A stretch of 64,000 nt of DNA from Gymnothorax reevesii (Eukaryota > Chordata > Actinopteri > Anguilliformes > Muraenidae), in NCBI GenBank assembly GCA_029721435.1, contig CM056592.1:34049611-34113610 (forward strand). Reading direction: 5' to 3'. Both the position numbers and the translations under genes were made by a program. Below, piece after piece: positions 1-12,257 of this stretch. Numbering within the stretch: the first letter of the stretch is position 1; every line of letters begins with the position of its first letter. The notes below the pieces were generated by a model. The model was not told where the DNA came from, ran no database searches, and saw only the letters and a list, made by a program, of their open reading frames with translations.

Positions 1-471
1 TTCTGAATGATAGCATTATCCTTAAGATTTTGGAACATTCCCTATTTAATTAATCCAAATTCATCATCACTGAATTATTTTATTCACTAATGTAGTTGTC
101 GATTGTCAATCAGATTCAAAGGACACGTTACTCAGAAACAAAATATAATACCCACTGGACTGCAGTATTTAACAGAGATGGCTATTACCCATGGGATCTT
201 AAGTCATTTCATTTGAATTAATTTTATGTCCTCGGTCGAACTGGATTGACAAGAAAATATAACGATGAAGCTCAGTTTTGCATATGGTTCTGTAATTCAT
301 AATGGCGGCCTTTTAATATGCAGGGACGACATTGCCAGCACTCAGCAGGGGCGCAGGGGCGCAGTAACATGCAGTATCTCATGGTTTTCTTTTATTTACA
401 TCTCTGTTCTTTTTTATCAGCTGTCTGTGAGCTGCTGGATCTATGAATTTGCCCTACACAGATGAATAAAG

Positions 472-513
472 TATCTATCTGTCTATCTATTTATCTATGT
501 CTGTCTGTCTGTA
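472..513 (+). repeat. (TCTA)n/(TGTC)n microsatellite
   Basis: atctatctgtctatctattt...ctgtctgtctgt following aataaag, the kind of tail seen at some fish LINE or SINE 3' ends. Confidence 0.75.
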
Positions 514-520
514 GCACTGA

Positions 521-1984
521 AATTGAAAGTTAAATATGTGTGAGAACAGTGAAATAACGAGCACAGCCAGCGGATACACACAATGCCTCTTAACTGAGGA
601 CAGCCTGCTGAATTCAGCCAGCCTTTTACCAGGGATCTGATGCACGACATGATTTGTCGAAGCCGGGATTCTTCAGATGAGAGGAAAGTTCGGTCAGACC
701 AGTGGCGATGGCAAAATCTTCATTTCCATGGATTAATCAAATGTACAAGCAGTAATGAATCCTTAACTATCTGTTGTTCCCTTAAGACGTCAGTCAAAGC
801 CCTGAAAGTCATCTCACTGCAGGAAAGATTTCAAATGGGGTTTGCTGCTGAGAGCGCTGTATGTACACCTAGCTGATCTTATAAACTTGGATTTGATCAA
901 TAATCATGGAATCCATCATGAATTCTTAGTTACCTTCCTACGCCATCTTGGGGAAAAGCTGTTCAGGACAATGACACTGCACAACTGTGGTCATTGGGAC
1001 AGTTATCAGTTCATAAACGAGCAGTGCCAAGCACAACATGCAGTGCCATAACCACTGGAGATGTTTTAAAAAATCAGGGTTTTTTTTTTTTTTTTTCTTT
1101 GGTGGCCTCAACCCATTTAGGTACAAAATGCAGTCAGGTGATCCTTGGGCCAAGACACACGCTTCCTGAAAATTACATATATTTTCATTGAACCATTTTC
1201 CCCCCCCTATATTGCTGACTGACACACATAAACAAATGCCAACAAAAACAAGGTCATCACCCATTCAGGCAGGATAATCATTCAGTTTCACGTCACGGAG
1301 TAACAAATGAAAATTTCACAAAGGACAAGCCACTACAGGAAGTTGGAAGTGTCATAATGGATGCCGATCTTAGTCGATATAATCTATTTACCCCCTACAT
1401 TCATCTGTCGTAAATCTATGGACGATGACCATACTGCAGTTCAGTAGTCCTTGGGTTGAAGGTATGCTAGACTGCATCTCAATGAGGCAGTTTGGAAAAA
1501 AAGAATAGAATATATGACACAAAATAAAGGTTGCGTAAGTCCATTATTCTTCATGTCCTACTTATTGTATTACAACAGGTCTGTGGTACATGGAGTCTGT
1601 CTTTGCGATTGTGGGTGTAAGTAAAGCTTGAAGGTTGAGGCCACAATCTTGTGAATGTAAATAGCTGAATGGCTATCGATACATTTTTTTCTCAGAAACA
1701 ATATTTTGTGACCTGTTTACCACTATTTCCCCAATTTAATCTGCTCATTTCACTCAGCGCTTAAGTGCTGCGCAGATCTTTCAGTCATCGCAATTTCTAT
1801 CATTCATTACCCCTCGCAGGAGAGTTAGTGGTGAATTGCTTGATTAGTATCATACAATTCAATTCAATTTATGTACCACTTTTGTGTACTAACTATCACA
1901 AAGATTCTCCACTTCGGATAGTTTTAAGACTCAGAGACTGAGCAATCATTCGCTTTCTCTGCAGCGGTATCTATTAAATATGGG
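521..1984. other. intergenic stretch without recognised genes
   Basis: AT-rich DNA with a poly-T at 1079-1096 and a short aattcaattcaattt run near 1857. No gene recognised. Confidence 0.45.
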
Positions 1985-2301
1985 CAATGGGCTCCAAAAT
2001 TACTGCCAATGCACAAACAGTACAAAAGAAAAAATATTAACAATATAATTATAGAGAAATGGAATATACCAGCATTTGTGAAATACTTTATAAATGGTTT
2101 GATGGAAACAACCAAAATCATAACAATCATTTAATATGAAATAAATTTCTAGAAAATCAAGGTTTCATAAAAATTTTCACCCTTTATTTAGTAATAAGTG
2201 GTACCACCTCTTGCAAGGATAACAGCATGGAGTCTTTTCCTGTAATTTTTGACAAGGTTAAGGCATACATATGGAGGGGATCTTGGACCATTCCTTTAAG
2301 C

Positions 2302-2503
2302 CAGTGGTGTCAATCTGACCCGTAAACGGACCAAGAGGCCGCAGGTTTTCACTCCAGCAATGCAGAAGCGCACCTGAAACAACTAATCAGTTGTGCAGGC
2401 CTAGATCAGTTGATTAAATCATTGCTTTCAGGTGAGCTTCTGCTTGGTAGGATTGAAGACCTGCAGGTTCTTGGCCCGTTTACGGGTCAGTTTGACACCC
2501 CTG
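2302..2503. mobile_element. hAT-type MITE (202 bp) nested in the Tc1 element
   Basis: Ends CAGTGGTGTCAATCTGACCC and, inverted, CAGGGGTGTCAAACTGACCC; the arms continue inward as a long imperfect palindrome. It is flanked by 8-bp target duplications ctttaagc (2294-2301) and ctctaagc (2504-2511), one mismatch. The CAG-type ends and 8-bp duplication are typical of hAT elements. No coding capacity. Confidence 0.85.
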
Positions 2504-2840
2504 CTCTAAGCAGATGCCTTCAAGATCTTTCACATTCTTGGGTTTGCGTTTATCAACTACCTGCTTCAACTCAGTCCACGGGTATTAAATCTGATTGAGG
2601 TCTGGCGACTGAGATGGCCATTGCAGGACGTTGATTTTGTTGTCACTGAATCATTAGATCTTGAGGTATGAGTCATTGTCTTGTTGGAAAGTCCACCCAC
2701 GTCTGAGCCTTTTGGCGGAGGCAACCAGATTGTCAGCCTAAATATCCTGATGCTTGGTGAAATTCATTATGCCATTCATCTTAACCAGTGCCCCTGGACC
2801 TCTTGAATTAAAACAGCCCCAAAACATGACTGACCCACCA

Positions 2841-3395
2841 TCATATTTCACTGTGGGTATGTGGCGCTTCTTCCTGTATGCATCTCTGTTTTGATGCCAA
2901 ACATGTCGATGCTGTATCTGACCTCAACGTGCAGATTTGGTTTAATCTGACCAAAGCACCTTGTTCCAATCGTAATTGAAATGACGTTTGGCAAACTCCA
3001 AGCGCTTGCTTCTGTTTCTTTTGGTCAGAAAAGAGCTTATTTCTGGCAACCCCTCCAAAGAACCTGTGATTGTGGCGGTGGTGTCCAGTGGTGGTTTTTG
3101 AAACCTGGTGACCGCAAGGTGCCACCACCGCCTGCAATTCCTTCACAGTGATATCACACAATTTTGTTGCATCTCTCACCATCCTCCTCAGTATCCTGGG
3201 GGGCAAAATGTATTGACGTCCTTTACCCTTGAGGTTTTCAACAGTTCCATATCTTTGGCATTTTTTGATAATTGCCCTGACAGTGCTCAGAGGGATATTT
3301 AATTGTTTTTGAATCCACTTGTTGTCATTAGCAGATTTATGAAGGTCTATAACCATCTGCCACTTTTGAACTGACAGTTGTTTTGTTTTTTTCAT
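2841..3395 (-). pseudogene. Tc1-like transposase, 5' half, frameshifted
   Basis: A 184-codon open stretch. Residues about 1-110 look like the paired-like HTH domains of Tc1 transposases. After about residue 85 the text leaves and re-enters the usual family frame (RNKLFSDQKKQKQALG; then TASTCLASKQRCIQEEAPHT). The catalytic half downstream (2840-2150) is broken by stops and by the MITE. Confidence 0.75.
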
Positions 3396-4553
3396 GGTGT
3401 TGGATTAAAAAAAGGATATTAGATGTGTGCGCATTTTTTAAAATAGTGAAACAAGGATTGATGTAATGGCTCAATATAGTTCCATAACAGTTAGATAAAA
3501 CCAAAATAAGTGGAATTTGAACCTGGTTTAATTTGGGTAGATGTTATTTATAATAATCTTTAAGGGTGCCATTAATTGTGAAATCTTGATTTGGAGGATA
3601 TTGATGTTTAACTAAATCAGTAAATGATTTGGTCCTTCCATCGGACCATTAATAATGTGCAATATTTCTCACATGTTGTTATTTAGAGTTTCTCGATGAA
3701 CTAACAACTATTTTAAGTTAATTTTAACTATTGTTTGTGCATTACCAGGCAAGAGTGCCAGTAATTTTGGAGCCCATTGTACATGATATAAAAGATCTAT
3801 TAATAAAAACATGCACTATATACCCTTGTGTTCTTTTCAGTATTTCATGATTTTTAAAATTCAGTCAGTTTTATTTTCAGGCATGTTTGTGTTCATCAGT
3901 GATTTTTTTTTTCAATACTCACATTAATGTTGGCTCCCAGCAGCTTGTAATATGACTAAAGACTTTAACGAAATCTTCTCATCTCTTTAGCACCTCCGTC
4001 ACTTTTCTCCATTAAAACCTGTCTTGGGACCTTTGTTGCTACCAAAAGTCTTCACAGATTATAGTGTTCGAAACATTCTATCTGGAAACTTTGTTTTAAC
4101 CCATAAAGCGCTGGCTGTGAACAAATGACATCTTACACAAGCTTTAAATTTTTCAGTTTAACTTATACTACCTGCCTCTACGATATAGCCTCCACTGCCT
4201 GGCTCTACTGCCAGAGGAGCATTAATGCAGCACTCAGTCTTGCTCATTGTGTTCGATTCCAATCACAGTGCAGTCAGTAATTAAATTGTCAGGTCCATCA
4301 TTGCGCTTGCCTTCAGCCATGACTCGACACAAAGACAGTCGTCTGAGCTCAAAGCCTGTTTTTCAAACTAAGCTGAAGGGCAAGGCTTGGGGCCTCTGTC
4401 TTATCTTTTGAAAGTAGTACATTCCATCCAATGCACACCATCCTGTTCTGTGGACCCTTGGGGCTACCTGTGTCAATGAAATGAATTCAAATATTCTTAC
4501 AGGCCATCTTAATGTGTGTGACTTACCTATCAAGACCTGCTTTTTTTATAGTA

Positions 4554-5336
4554 CACTGAACAAAAATATAAACGCCTCAGGCCAAATATTGATGCCACAT
4601 GGAGTTAACAACTCTAAGTGAGCATATGCTGACTTTTACTTGTACAACAGGCATATTTCTCTTGATTTCTGTACCATTCTTTAATCCATCTCTCTGTCAG
4701 TGAGCGTTTGCGCAGTGATTTCACTCAGTACATGGGTGTAGCATTTTCAGATGGTGATCTGACAGAATGAGCAGAACCCAGACACTCCTTACTCTGGGGA
4801 CAAAAAGTCATCATGCCTCAGATGTCTCAGGTCATGCGGGAACGTGCCATTGACATGCTGGATAGAGGGATGTCAACCAGAGCGGTCGCTGTGCAGCTGA
4901 ATGTTAACTATCGGATGATAGGCCGTTTGAGAGTTCGTTTCCGACAGATGGGCAGTACTGCAAATCAACCTCATCCACGTCAGCCTCGTGTGACCACGCC
5001 AGCACAAGATCGCTACATTTGGCTCGTCCACCTGCGGGATCGGCTCAGATCAGCGACACGCACAACGAATGAGACCGCTGGTCTGCACAACAGACGCATG
5101 ACACCACAGACAGTCTGTAACCGCCTGCGAGAAGCCAACTTGCACGCTCGGCGACCTCACCTTGGTGCGGATCTCACCTCTGTCTGGCGTCAGAACCGAC
5201 TCGTATAGGTAAACGCACACGTTCGAGGGCCCTCGGCACGCTGGAGAAGAGTGCTATTCACAGACGAATCCTGGTTCCAGTTTTTTGTCAACAAAAACTT
5301 AAAAATTTGACATGGGGCATTTATATTTTTGTGTAT
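4554..5336 (+). mobile_element. Tc1/mariner element, internally deleted
   Basis: The left end reads CACTGAACAAAAATATAAAC after a TA. The right end (around 5319-5336) is the partial inverse (gcatttatatttttgtg). The transposase remnant inside stops soon after the first catalytic motif, so the second half of the ORF is missing. Confidence 0.8.
4813..5312 (+). pseudogene. Tc1-like transposase, N-terminal part with nonsense mutation
   Basis: Open from ATG 4813. The HTH region reads MSQVMRERAIDMLDRGMSTR and QLNVNYRMIGRLRVRFRQ. A TAG at 5206-5208 interrupts, and the same frame then continues to WRRVLFTDESWFQF (first catalytic Asp, about 5263) before the deletion junction and a stop near 5310. The second Asp and the Glu of the DDE triad are absent. 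Confidence 0.82.
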
Positions 5337-6244
5337 TATATTCATTATATGAGAACCAGTAAAAGTCTCATAAGCAATATCTCATACGGTATTTGGACTG
5401 TGGCATGGGCCCATTGTTTCAACACTTCCCAGAAACTCAGTTTTGTTTTGCATTTATTGATTTACTTTTGCTTCTATTAATAAAGCTTATATAGTTTGAA
5501 CTTTCTCATTTCTGACGACATATTCAGCTTGTTTAGTTATCTTCTCTTTTTATCGTACAACCATGTTTAAATGCGAAGCACCGCTAAATAGTCAATCATC
5601 ATACACATCTCATTCAAACAATGGCCAGTATGTTGACACAAGTTGCCTCACTTACCTATTTTGCCATCCTTGCTGAGACAAAGTTTTGTATTTGAACTGA
5701 AAAAAAATAAAAATAATAATAATCTGAAATATAAATACTTCTGTAGCTGCTGTGTAGCTGGTGTTGTGTGTGTAAGTGCAGTATTCCCTAGCAAATTTGT
5801 TTGCTACTAATGTAGAATAATAAATTCTAATCTTGCTATATGGAATCATTCATAAACAAATCAGTTCTCATAAGTTTTCAGCCATTCAGTACGTTCTAAA
5901 ATTCTCCTCAATCCAGGGAAAATTTGGGCAAGACAGTGAGGGACCATGTTTTTTTGTATATAAAAATCTATTCATTTTTTTCCTATTTTGAACCAGAATG
6001 ATAAAATGAAGTGAGGTCCTAGGGCTATTAAAGAGTATATGGTGTCAGGCGCAATATATCCTGCCCTGGGGAGACATATTTGTGCTCTGGGTGTCTGGGA
6101 CCCCTATCGCTAAGGAGCCTAATGACGTCATAACATCATGTTGCATATGATTGCAAGTGCAACTGAGAGATTTACGTCTTGAAACCATTACACATTGATT
6201 GGAGCAGCTTTAACAATTTTATCAAGTGACAAATTTAAGAAATT

Positions 6245-6400
6245 TTTTGGTGACCTGCACCCTGACCTTGACCGAACTATGTCCTAGTTTAATCAGGTAA
6301 TCCTTAGACTATTACACAGTTTTACTGAAGCTTTTGTGTGATTTGATCAAGCTTTTTTGTGCTAAACTGCTGGCTGACACAATGAACAAACAAACAAAAA
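6245..6400 (+). mobile_element. RTE-like LINE 3' tail
   Basis: Matches the layout of fish RTE/Expander-type 3' ends: gaccttgacc motif, attacacagttttactgaag, then a terminal run aacaaacaaacaaa at about 6383. No coding part is attached. Family assignment is by remembered pattern only. Confidence 0.5.
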
Positions 6401-6749
6401 TTTTTAAAAATGTTGCTGAAAACAGAAACTCCTCCCCCATTGGATGGGGTAATTACTATACATTTTACGAATATTTACGCTATTTTGTAAATTCTTAGTC
6501 TAAAAAGTACAACCCATGCTGACATGTCCAAGCTCAAGTACACTCTGAAAGTACACTGGAGATAGAAGCCTTCCGTAAACTGCGGACAATTGCACTATAC
6601 TACTACTGTGGATTTTATCCAACATATGCTGTATGAAGGCTTTCTCAAGTAAAGCAGGCTAAGGTGAATTTAGCAATCTCAACTTGCAATGATTTCCTCA
6701 TCCATGTAAAGATCTCAGACACTGCCCCACTTTTGGCCAGCCACCATAG

Positions 6750-6850
6750 TCCACTCACCCATCTATACATTATCTAACTGACTTATTCCTGGTTCCATCA
6801 TAGGAGAACTACAGCCTATCCCAGAGTCCGCTTGGCGAGGGACAGATATG
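6750..6850 (+). repeat. L2-type LINE/SINE fragment
   Basis: Short stretch with catctatacattatct, ggagaactacagcctatccc and ggcgaggg. This is the recognisable pattern of the widespread fish L2-derived tail (ccatccat ... tggagcctatccca). Heavily diverged. Confidence 0.4.
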
Positions 6851-7010
6851 GACATTTCACAGAGAAAGTTCTATTTTTATTTATTCATTTATTTTTAAAC
6901 AGTCAGGCCCCTTTGGGACTAATATATTCTAATTACATTTGTTTTGAAATTTCCTTCGTGCTGATCGGTTGAGAGGATATCGCATTATGTGGACAAGGTA
7001 TCCAGTAAAC

Positions 7011-7224
7011 TTAACCCTCAGAGCGCTATTAGGCCGCTATAGTAGCCCAATGATGTCAGATATCAAAATCAGATGCTGTTGAAAACCTATCATGTGGCAA
7101 CTTGTTTAAAAGAGCTCCCACAGGGGAGCCCTTTTAAACAAGTAACCACATGAGAGATTTTAAGCTGCTCAGGATGATTACATTCTGAATTCCTTGAAAA
7201 ATTATTCAGTGCTCTACGGGTTAA
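7011..7224. mobile_element. piggyBac-like MITE with TTAA target duplication
   Basis: TTAA at 7011-7014 and 7221-7224 flank ends CCCTCAGAGCGCT and GTGCTCTACGGG, which are imperfect inverted repeats. The interior is a palindrome around agagctcccacaggggagc (about 7111-7131). TTAA duplications and CCC ends are typical of piggyBac. A second truncated copy lies near 52970-53084. Confidence 0.7.
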
Positions 7225-9249
7225 AGGTGTTACTATTGTGAGTTAGATAACATATGCATATCACGTGATACGGATGCAAATCCACTCAATTTTAAAGAGC
7301 GGCTTTACGTAGAGGGTAGGTATATCCATCGTATGAGTGGTGTACAAATTAACGCCCATTATATTCCTGTCACATCCCATGTACGTGTCCAAATCACTGT
7401 ATTTGAATAAAACTTAAGAAACTGACTATAGCCTACATTTTTAGCGGCCTGTTTATTCGTCCTTTGCAAATACCGTGATGGCGTTGGTGGTAAGACGTCA
7501 AGAGCAGTGGCCAGAAATGAAAGTAAAAACCAGCAGCGTGCTGAGATATTAAAACAAATGGAAATCACGAGGCTCGCGCTACCAACGGACCTGACGCCGT
7601 CCGTGGTAGCAAAAAGGTGAGCCAAACAAAATACAAAAGAAAAGGGAAATAAACCAAAAGAATCCCTTACTCACTAACACTACTCCTCTTATACAGCTAA
7701 GATCCTGCCAATACTCTGTCTTCTCAAATACCTTACCGGCTAAAGCGTCAAGAGCAAAATGACACTCCAGCAACACGAACAGGAAGAACAGGAGCTTAAA
7801 TATAGTCCGGGCAACGCCCCCAATCAATGCCAGCTGGCTGAGGAATCCGATGGTGAGCAAACGATATCGTCCCGGACGAGAGTAACAAAAAGAGCTAACA
7901 AAGCTCCCAAACCATCACAAATACATATTTTGCCTTGATAACAAATGACCCGATCTGACTTTGAGGTACACACAGAAAACAGTCAATTTTGAAAGGACAT
8001 TCTTACGATTTGTTCTGCTCTAGAATAAAAGGAAGAGGCAGAAGATTGAGTACAAAAAGGCTTCTTTTTAATTAATTTCTGTCCCACTTATTTGAGGCTT
8101 TGCTAAAGCAGATTAATTACGGGTCTCTTGTAAGCCAACAATTCAATTGAATCTATTCAGTCAGGCCGAGGGAAACAGAAGTCTGCTTGAGTACCACAGG
8201 CGCTCTTGGAGGAGAGCGATATTAATGTGTGTGACTGTGGCCCCTGATGGGCCCTGCTGACGAGACCAGAGCAGAGCTGACCCTGGGGTTTGGTGGCCCC
8301 GAACAGGGATGTTCATTAACCCTATCCGTCTCCAGACTTACATCAGTCGGTCCGAAAAAACCAAAAACTCAAAGCGGTCTTTGCAAACAGCGGCCTTATA
8401 ATGCAACGAAAAAATTGCTTACGATTGTGAACTTATGAGTTTTCTATTATTGAACAGCATTTTCAAGATTTGTTATTCACATTTTGGTCTGAAGTACTAA
8501 GCATTCATAATCAACCGATGAGTGGCGACGCCATAAACTTTTCGATGGATTGGTTAGACTGGGGCCAGTGAAAATTGTGGGGTGGCTCACTAAAGTACCT
8601 GCAAATCAGTGAATATCACATCGAATCATTTCTTACATGATTGCATCCAGAGTCCTATTTATTCCCTGGGGTACATAGTGGTCAATGTGTTGGCTAAATA
8701 CCAGTGTCTTTAAGAGATTACAATGATGCGCTGTCCTCGTGAGTGTAGTTTGAACTACTTCAAATGTCATTCAGAAGTGATCTGCTCACTTTTTTGCAAG
8801 AGATTAATTTTCTCTGGGATAACTCTAGTGGGAAGGGGTTATATGTATCGGAAAAAAAGGGGGGTGAATCCATGGCGTAGGGATAAAACTAGACCGCGAT
8901 AAGCCCCCTTTCTCGTGATAAGTTGTCTGTAACATCCAGTCATGTCAAAACAAAGCATGTAGCGCTTTAACCAAATTTGGACACATGATTTATGTGCCAA
9001 AGTGGTTAGTTCCTGATGGGCTGTTGGCTGGGAGAACTGTGCAGAAACATGTTATTTTTATACTCTCTAAAACTGCAGTTTTACTGATACTGATGGATGA
9101 GTTTTTTTTTTATTATCAGTTTATTATCAGTTTTCCTGATTTTGATCATACTCATAATAGCCAGAAAGCTTTCACTAGTAAGTCTGTCCTCATTTGTAAA
9201 GGTGCCCTCTAGTGACTTTACTTTATTTTTAGATTATTTATTTCTGAAC

Positions 9250-9698
9250 AGGGGTGTTTTCTACGGGTCAGAGACATGGCGAACAACCAAGGCAGCAATG
9301 AAGAGACTACAAGTCTTTGTGAACACGTGCTTGCGCAGAATACTGGGGCTAAGATGGACCGACGGGGTCAGAAACAAGGATCTCTGGGAGATGGCGGGCG
9401 AAGACCCATTGGATGTCGAGATAATGAGACGACGCTGGAGATGGATTGGCCACACCCTAAGGAAGCCACCAACTAACATCACGAGGCAGGCTCTCACCTG
9501 GAATCCTCAGGGGAAGAGGAAGTGAGGCAGACCAAGGAACAGCTGGAGGAGGGACCTTAGCAACGACCTTAAGACCATGGGCCATACGTGGAACCAGCTA
9601 GAGCGACTAGCCAAGGATAGACGAGAGTGGAAGCGGCTCGTTGATGGCCTATGCTCTGCCAAGAGCAACGGGCATGAGTGAGTGAGTGAGGGGTGTTT
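9250..9698 (+). mobile_element. 5'-truncated non-LTR retrotransposon insertion
   Basis: Flanked by a perfect 10-bp target-site duplication aggggtgttt (9250-9259 and 9689-9698). The body encodes the C-terminal end of a LINE reverse transcriptase polyprotein and ends in a short gagt tandem tail, as in LINEs with simple-repeat tails. Confidence 0.8.
9262..9682 (+). pseudogene. LINE polyprotein C-terminal fragment, nonsense-interrupted
   Basis: Frame +1 reads SETWRTTKAAMKRLQVF, CLRRILGLRW, DLWEMAGE, RRRWRWIGHTLRK, then TGA at 9523-9525 and, in the same frame, GRPRNSWRRDL, a pattern common at the end of many fish LINE ORF2 proteins. The polymerase palm is not present. The exact clade is not assigned. 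Confidence 0.72.
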
Positions 9699-10500
9699 AC
9701 TATCCTTACTGTGCGTTTAGCCGTGACTGGTGGCTGGCGGCTGTATAACCATGGCGGAATACACCAGGAATAGAGAGCGTGCAGTCTAGCTTTTTCACTC
9801 TGTCACTGGGTGAAGTGTATCGGTTAAGAATCCCGGAGCACTACCCTGATCCTTTTTCTGTAAAGATGTTGTTGATTTATCGTCTCGTCTCCTCCCAGGT
9901 GTTGTCATCCGTACGCCTCTCCCCTTTTGTGAATGCACAGTCTATATAAGTTCATTGTGGTTTCACTATGGTCGCTGGATTGTCGAGTTTTATTCTTTAC
10001 TAAACCTTCCAGTCAATTAGTGTCCTCTGGTATTGAATTAAGCTCCTCTGTGAGTTTTCAGTAAATTAATGATAAAGAAAAGCGTAATTACTCTTCAGAG
10101 ACTTATTAAGAGGAACAAGCTTCCAAGCCTTTATATATTAGTAACTAGGACCGCGTTCACGTTAATCCATTGTTCTTTCCTGTTCCTGTAAGTCACTTTA
10201 TTAGGAACACCTCTCAAGCCTTAGTTGGCCTCCCGGATTGGGACTGCATTCCTGCTTAATTCCTTGGTTCAACTGTTAAGCACTCCCCTTTCCGCAAGGA
10301 AGATTTACAAGAGACGACCACTGGCCTGGGTGCGGACACGCCCCCGTCCTCTTCAGTTATTACCACTTTAGCTGGACTGCCCCTCCTCTGTCCCGGGCGA
10401 CAGCTCTTCCCTCTACTGTTACCGTATTTCTGTGAATAAACACACCCTTTGGTATTGTATCTTGAATCTTCATTTGGCTCCTTGTCTGGATGATAACAGA
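9699..10500 (+). mobile_element. possible LTR-like segment
   Basis: Contains a TATA-like TCTATATAAG at about 9950 and an AATAAA at about 10435 followed by T/G-rich sequence, and ends near GATAACA at about 10498, the arrangement expected in a solo LTR. Neither termini nor target duplication are clean, so this is tentative. Confidence 0.25.
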
Positions 10501-10645
10501 AGGTCTCCAGAGAGTTTGTTCAATCAGATGAGTTATTAACTTTAGGGGCCATTGGAACTCAGTTTACAAGGCTTACCAAACTGAGCTATTTATATCTTTT
10601 ATTCCAGTATTTATTCCAATTATTTGACGTCAGTTTAAAACGAAC

Positions 10646-10695
10646 CCTACCCCTTAACCCCTAACCCTTTATCCGAACCCAAACCCTAAGCGTCA
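10646..10695 (+). repeat. short degenerate CCCTAA-like stretch
   Basis: aaccctaccccttaaccc, ctaaccc and aaaccctaag within 50 bp. The similarity to telomere repeats is imperfect, with only a few units. Confidence 0.5.
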
Positions 10696-11465
10696 AAAGG
10701 ATGCCAAAAGCTTTCTTTCTTATCGAATATCAATGTTTGGTCAGGTAGCATCACTGTATGACGAGTCGGGATGAGAATGTGTTGCTGCGACTGAACTCAT
10801 TATGCCGTGAGCACCAGTGACTCTCCGCAGGCATCTTTCTAATGATGGGAGCGCTTCCTCACAGCCCACTGTGAGAGCTATTGAGGGGAAACACTGTTTC
10901 GGGTCCCTTGGTGGCACGATTTGATTATGGTGTGTGAATTTAGAGCTGATTTATCCTGAGAGCCAGAATGGGTGCAGCACATTGCTCAGAAGAGACTGCG
11001 GTGATTAGCCTCAGAGCTCAAAATGAGTTGGACATGCTGCATAGTGCTTAGAATATCATTATGTTCTATAATTGCAAAATACTGTAAGTGGTTTTGGAGA
11101 GGATAAGGTGGTGATATAGTGTCTGTTGTCTGAGGGAACTGTTCAAGCTTTTGAAATTTTACAACTTAGCATGTTAAATCATTAAAGTCTTTATCTGATT
11201 GCGCTCTGATTGAGCCAGTGGAGGGAAATCTCAATCTTTGTTCATCAATGCATGTAGAACTTACAAAGTAACGGTCAGATTTTTTTCATGAATCAATGCA
11301 AAGTGGATTTATCCAGGTGGGTTTTGCCCACAGGATCTATGAACAAAATGCAATGAGGATTCTGATCAGGGCCCAAGGCAACACAAGCCTTGTGTGCTGC
11401 ACTCAACTTTATCTGATTTTCACCGGCTCTGGAAAGGTAAGACAGAAGATTCCCGTCAGATACTA

Positions 11466-11466
<1 letters not shown>

Positions 11467-11504
<38 letters not shown>

Positions 11505-11570
11505 ATGCATAGCTGTGTGTGTATGTGTGTGTGTGTGTGTGTGCGTGCGTGTGTGTGTGTGTGTGTGTTC
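11467..11570 (+). repeat. (GT)n microsatellite
   Basis: Two long GT runs broken by ttatgcatagc, with a few GC variants. Cysteine/valine-rich reading frames across it are artefacts. Confidence 0.95.
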
Positions 11571-11693
11571 TGGTACATGCTTCAAAATGAGAATCAAAAA
11601 AGGTTTTTTTTCCCTCCAGAGAGGTTACAGTATTGGGGAGTTAGAACATTTCCTTGTGTCCTCAAGAATACAAAAGCAAATTGTGACTTATCA

Positions 11694-12082
11694 GTTAAGG
11701 TTAGGATAAGGATTTGGGTTAATGTTAGATTTATGGATAGGTTAAGGTTAGGGTAAGGGTTTGGGGTAAGGTTAGAATTAGGGATAGGTTAAGGTAAAGG
11801 TTTCGGTTAAGGTTAGAATTAAGTAAGGTTAGGGTAAAGGTTTGGGGTAAGGTTAGAATTATGGATAGGTTAAGGTTAGGGTAAGGGTTTGGGGTAAGGT
11901 TAGAATTAGGGATAGGTTATGGTTAAGGTAAAGGTTTTGGTTAAGGTTAGAATTAAGGATAGGTTAAGGTTAAGGTTAAGGTAAAGGTTTTGGTTAAGGT
12001 TATAATTAAGGATAGGTTAAGGTCAGGGTAAGGTTAGAATTAAGGATAGGTTAAGGATAGGGTAAGGGTTTGGGTTAGGCAT
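11694..12082 (+). repeat. telomere-like (TTAGGG-variant) minisatellite
   Basis: About seven units of roughly 45-60 bp built from ggttaggg, ggataggttaagg, gtaagggtttgggg and ggttagaatta. All are diverged from TTAGGG but consistently G-rich on this strand. It follows the GT microsatellite by about 120 bp. Confidence 0.85.
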
Positions 12083-12257
12083 ACATTGCTCATTGTTTAG
12101 ATTAGGGGAAAAAAGACTATTGTTGAGACACAGAAAGAATGAACAGAAGTCAAGGTATTGTCCTCACAAAGATATAAGAACAGGGATGAGTATACATGTG
12201 TGTGTGCCAGTTGTGTTGCAGAATTTTAATCCATACTAAACATGAGAACTTGTAATA

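Larger units (their letters stand above)
1985..3779 (-). mobile_element. degenerate Tc1-like DNA transposon with a nested hAT MITE
   Basis: Terminal inverted repeats: caatgggctccaaaattact at 1985 and its reverse complement ending ggagcccattg at 3779, with a 14-bp indel between arms further in. The - strand encodes a transposase remnant. Its N-terminal helix-turn-helix part is open from 3395 (KKTKQLS... LHKSANDNKWIQKQLNI), then come frameshifts. FQQDND-like and SPDLNQ-like catalytic remnants lie between about 2700 and 2600. A 202-bp MITE interrupts it at 2302-2503. Not autonomous. Confidence 0.8.

Noticed and set aside
11296..11756. Cys/Val-rich reading frames
   Set aside because: Translation of the GT microsatellite.
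10646..12082. Telomere fusion point (head-to-head telomere repeats)
   Set aside because: A fusion would read TTAGGG then CCCTAA on one strand. Here the C-rich stretch comes first, the order is reversed, and about 1 kb separates them.
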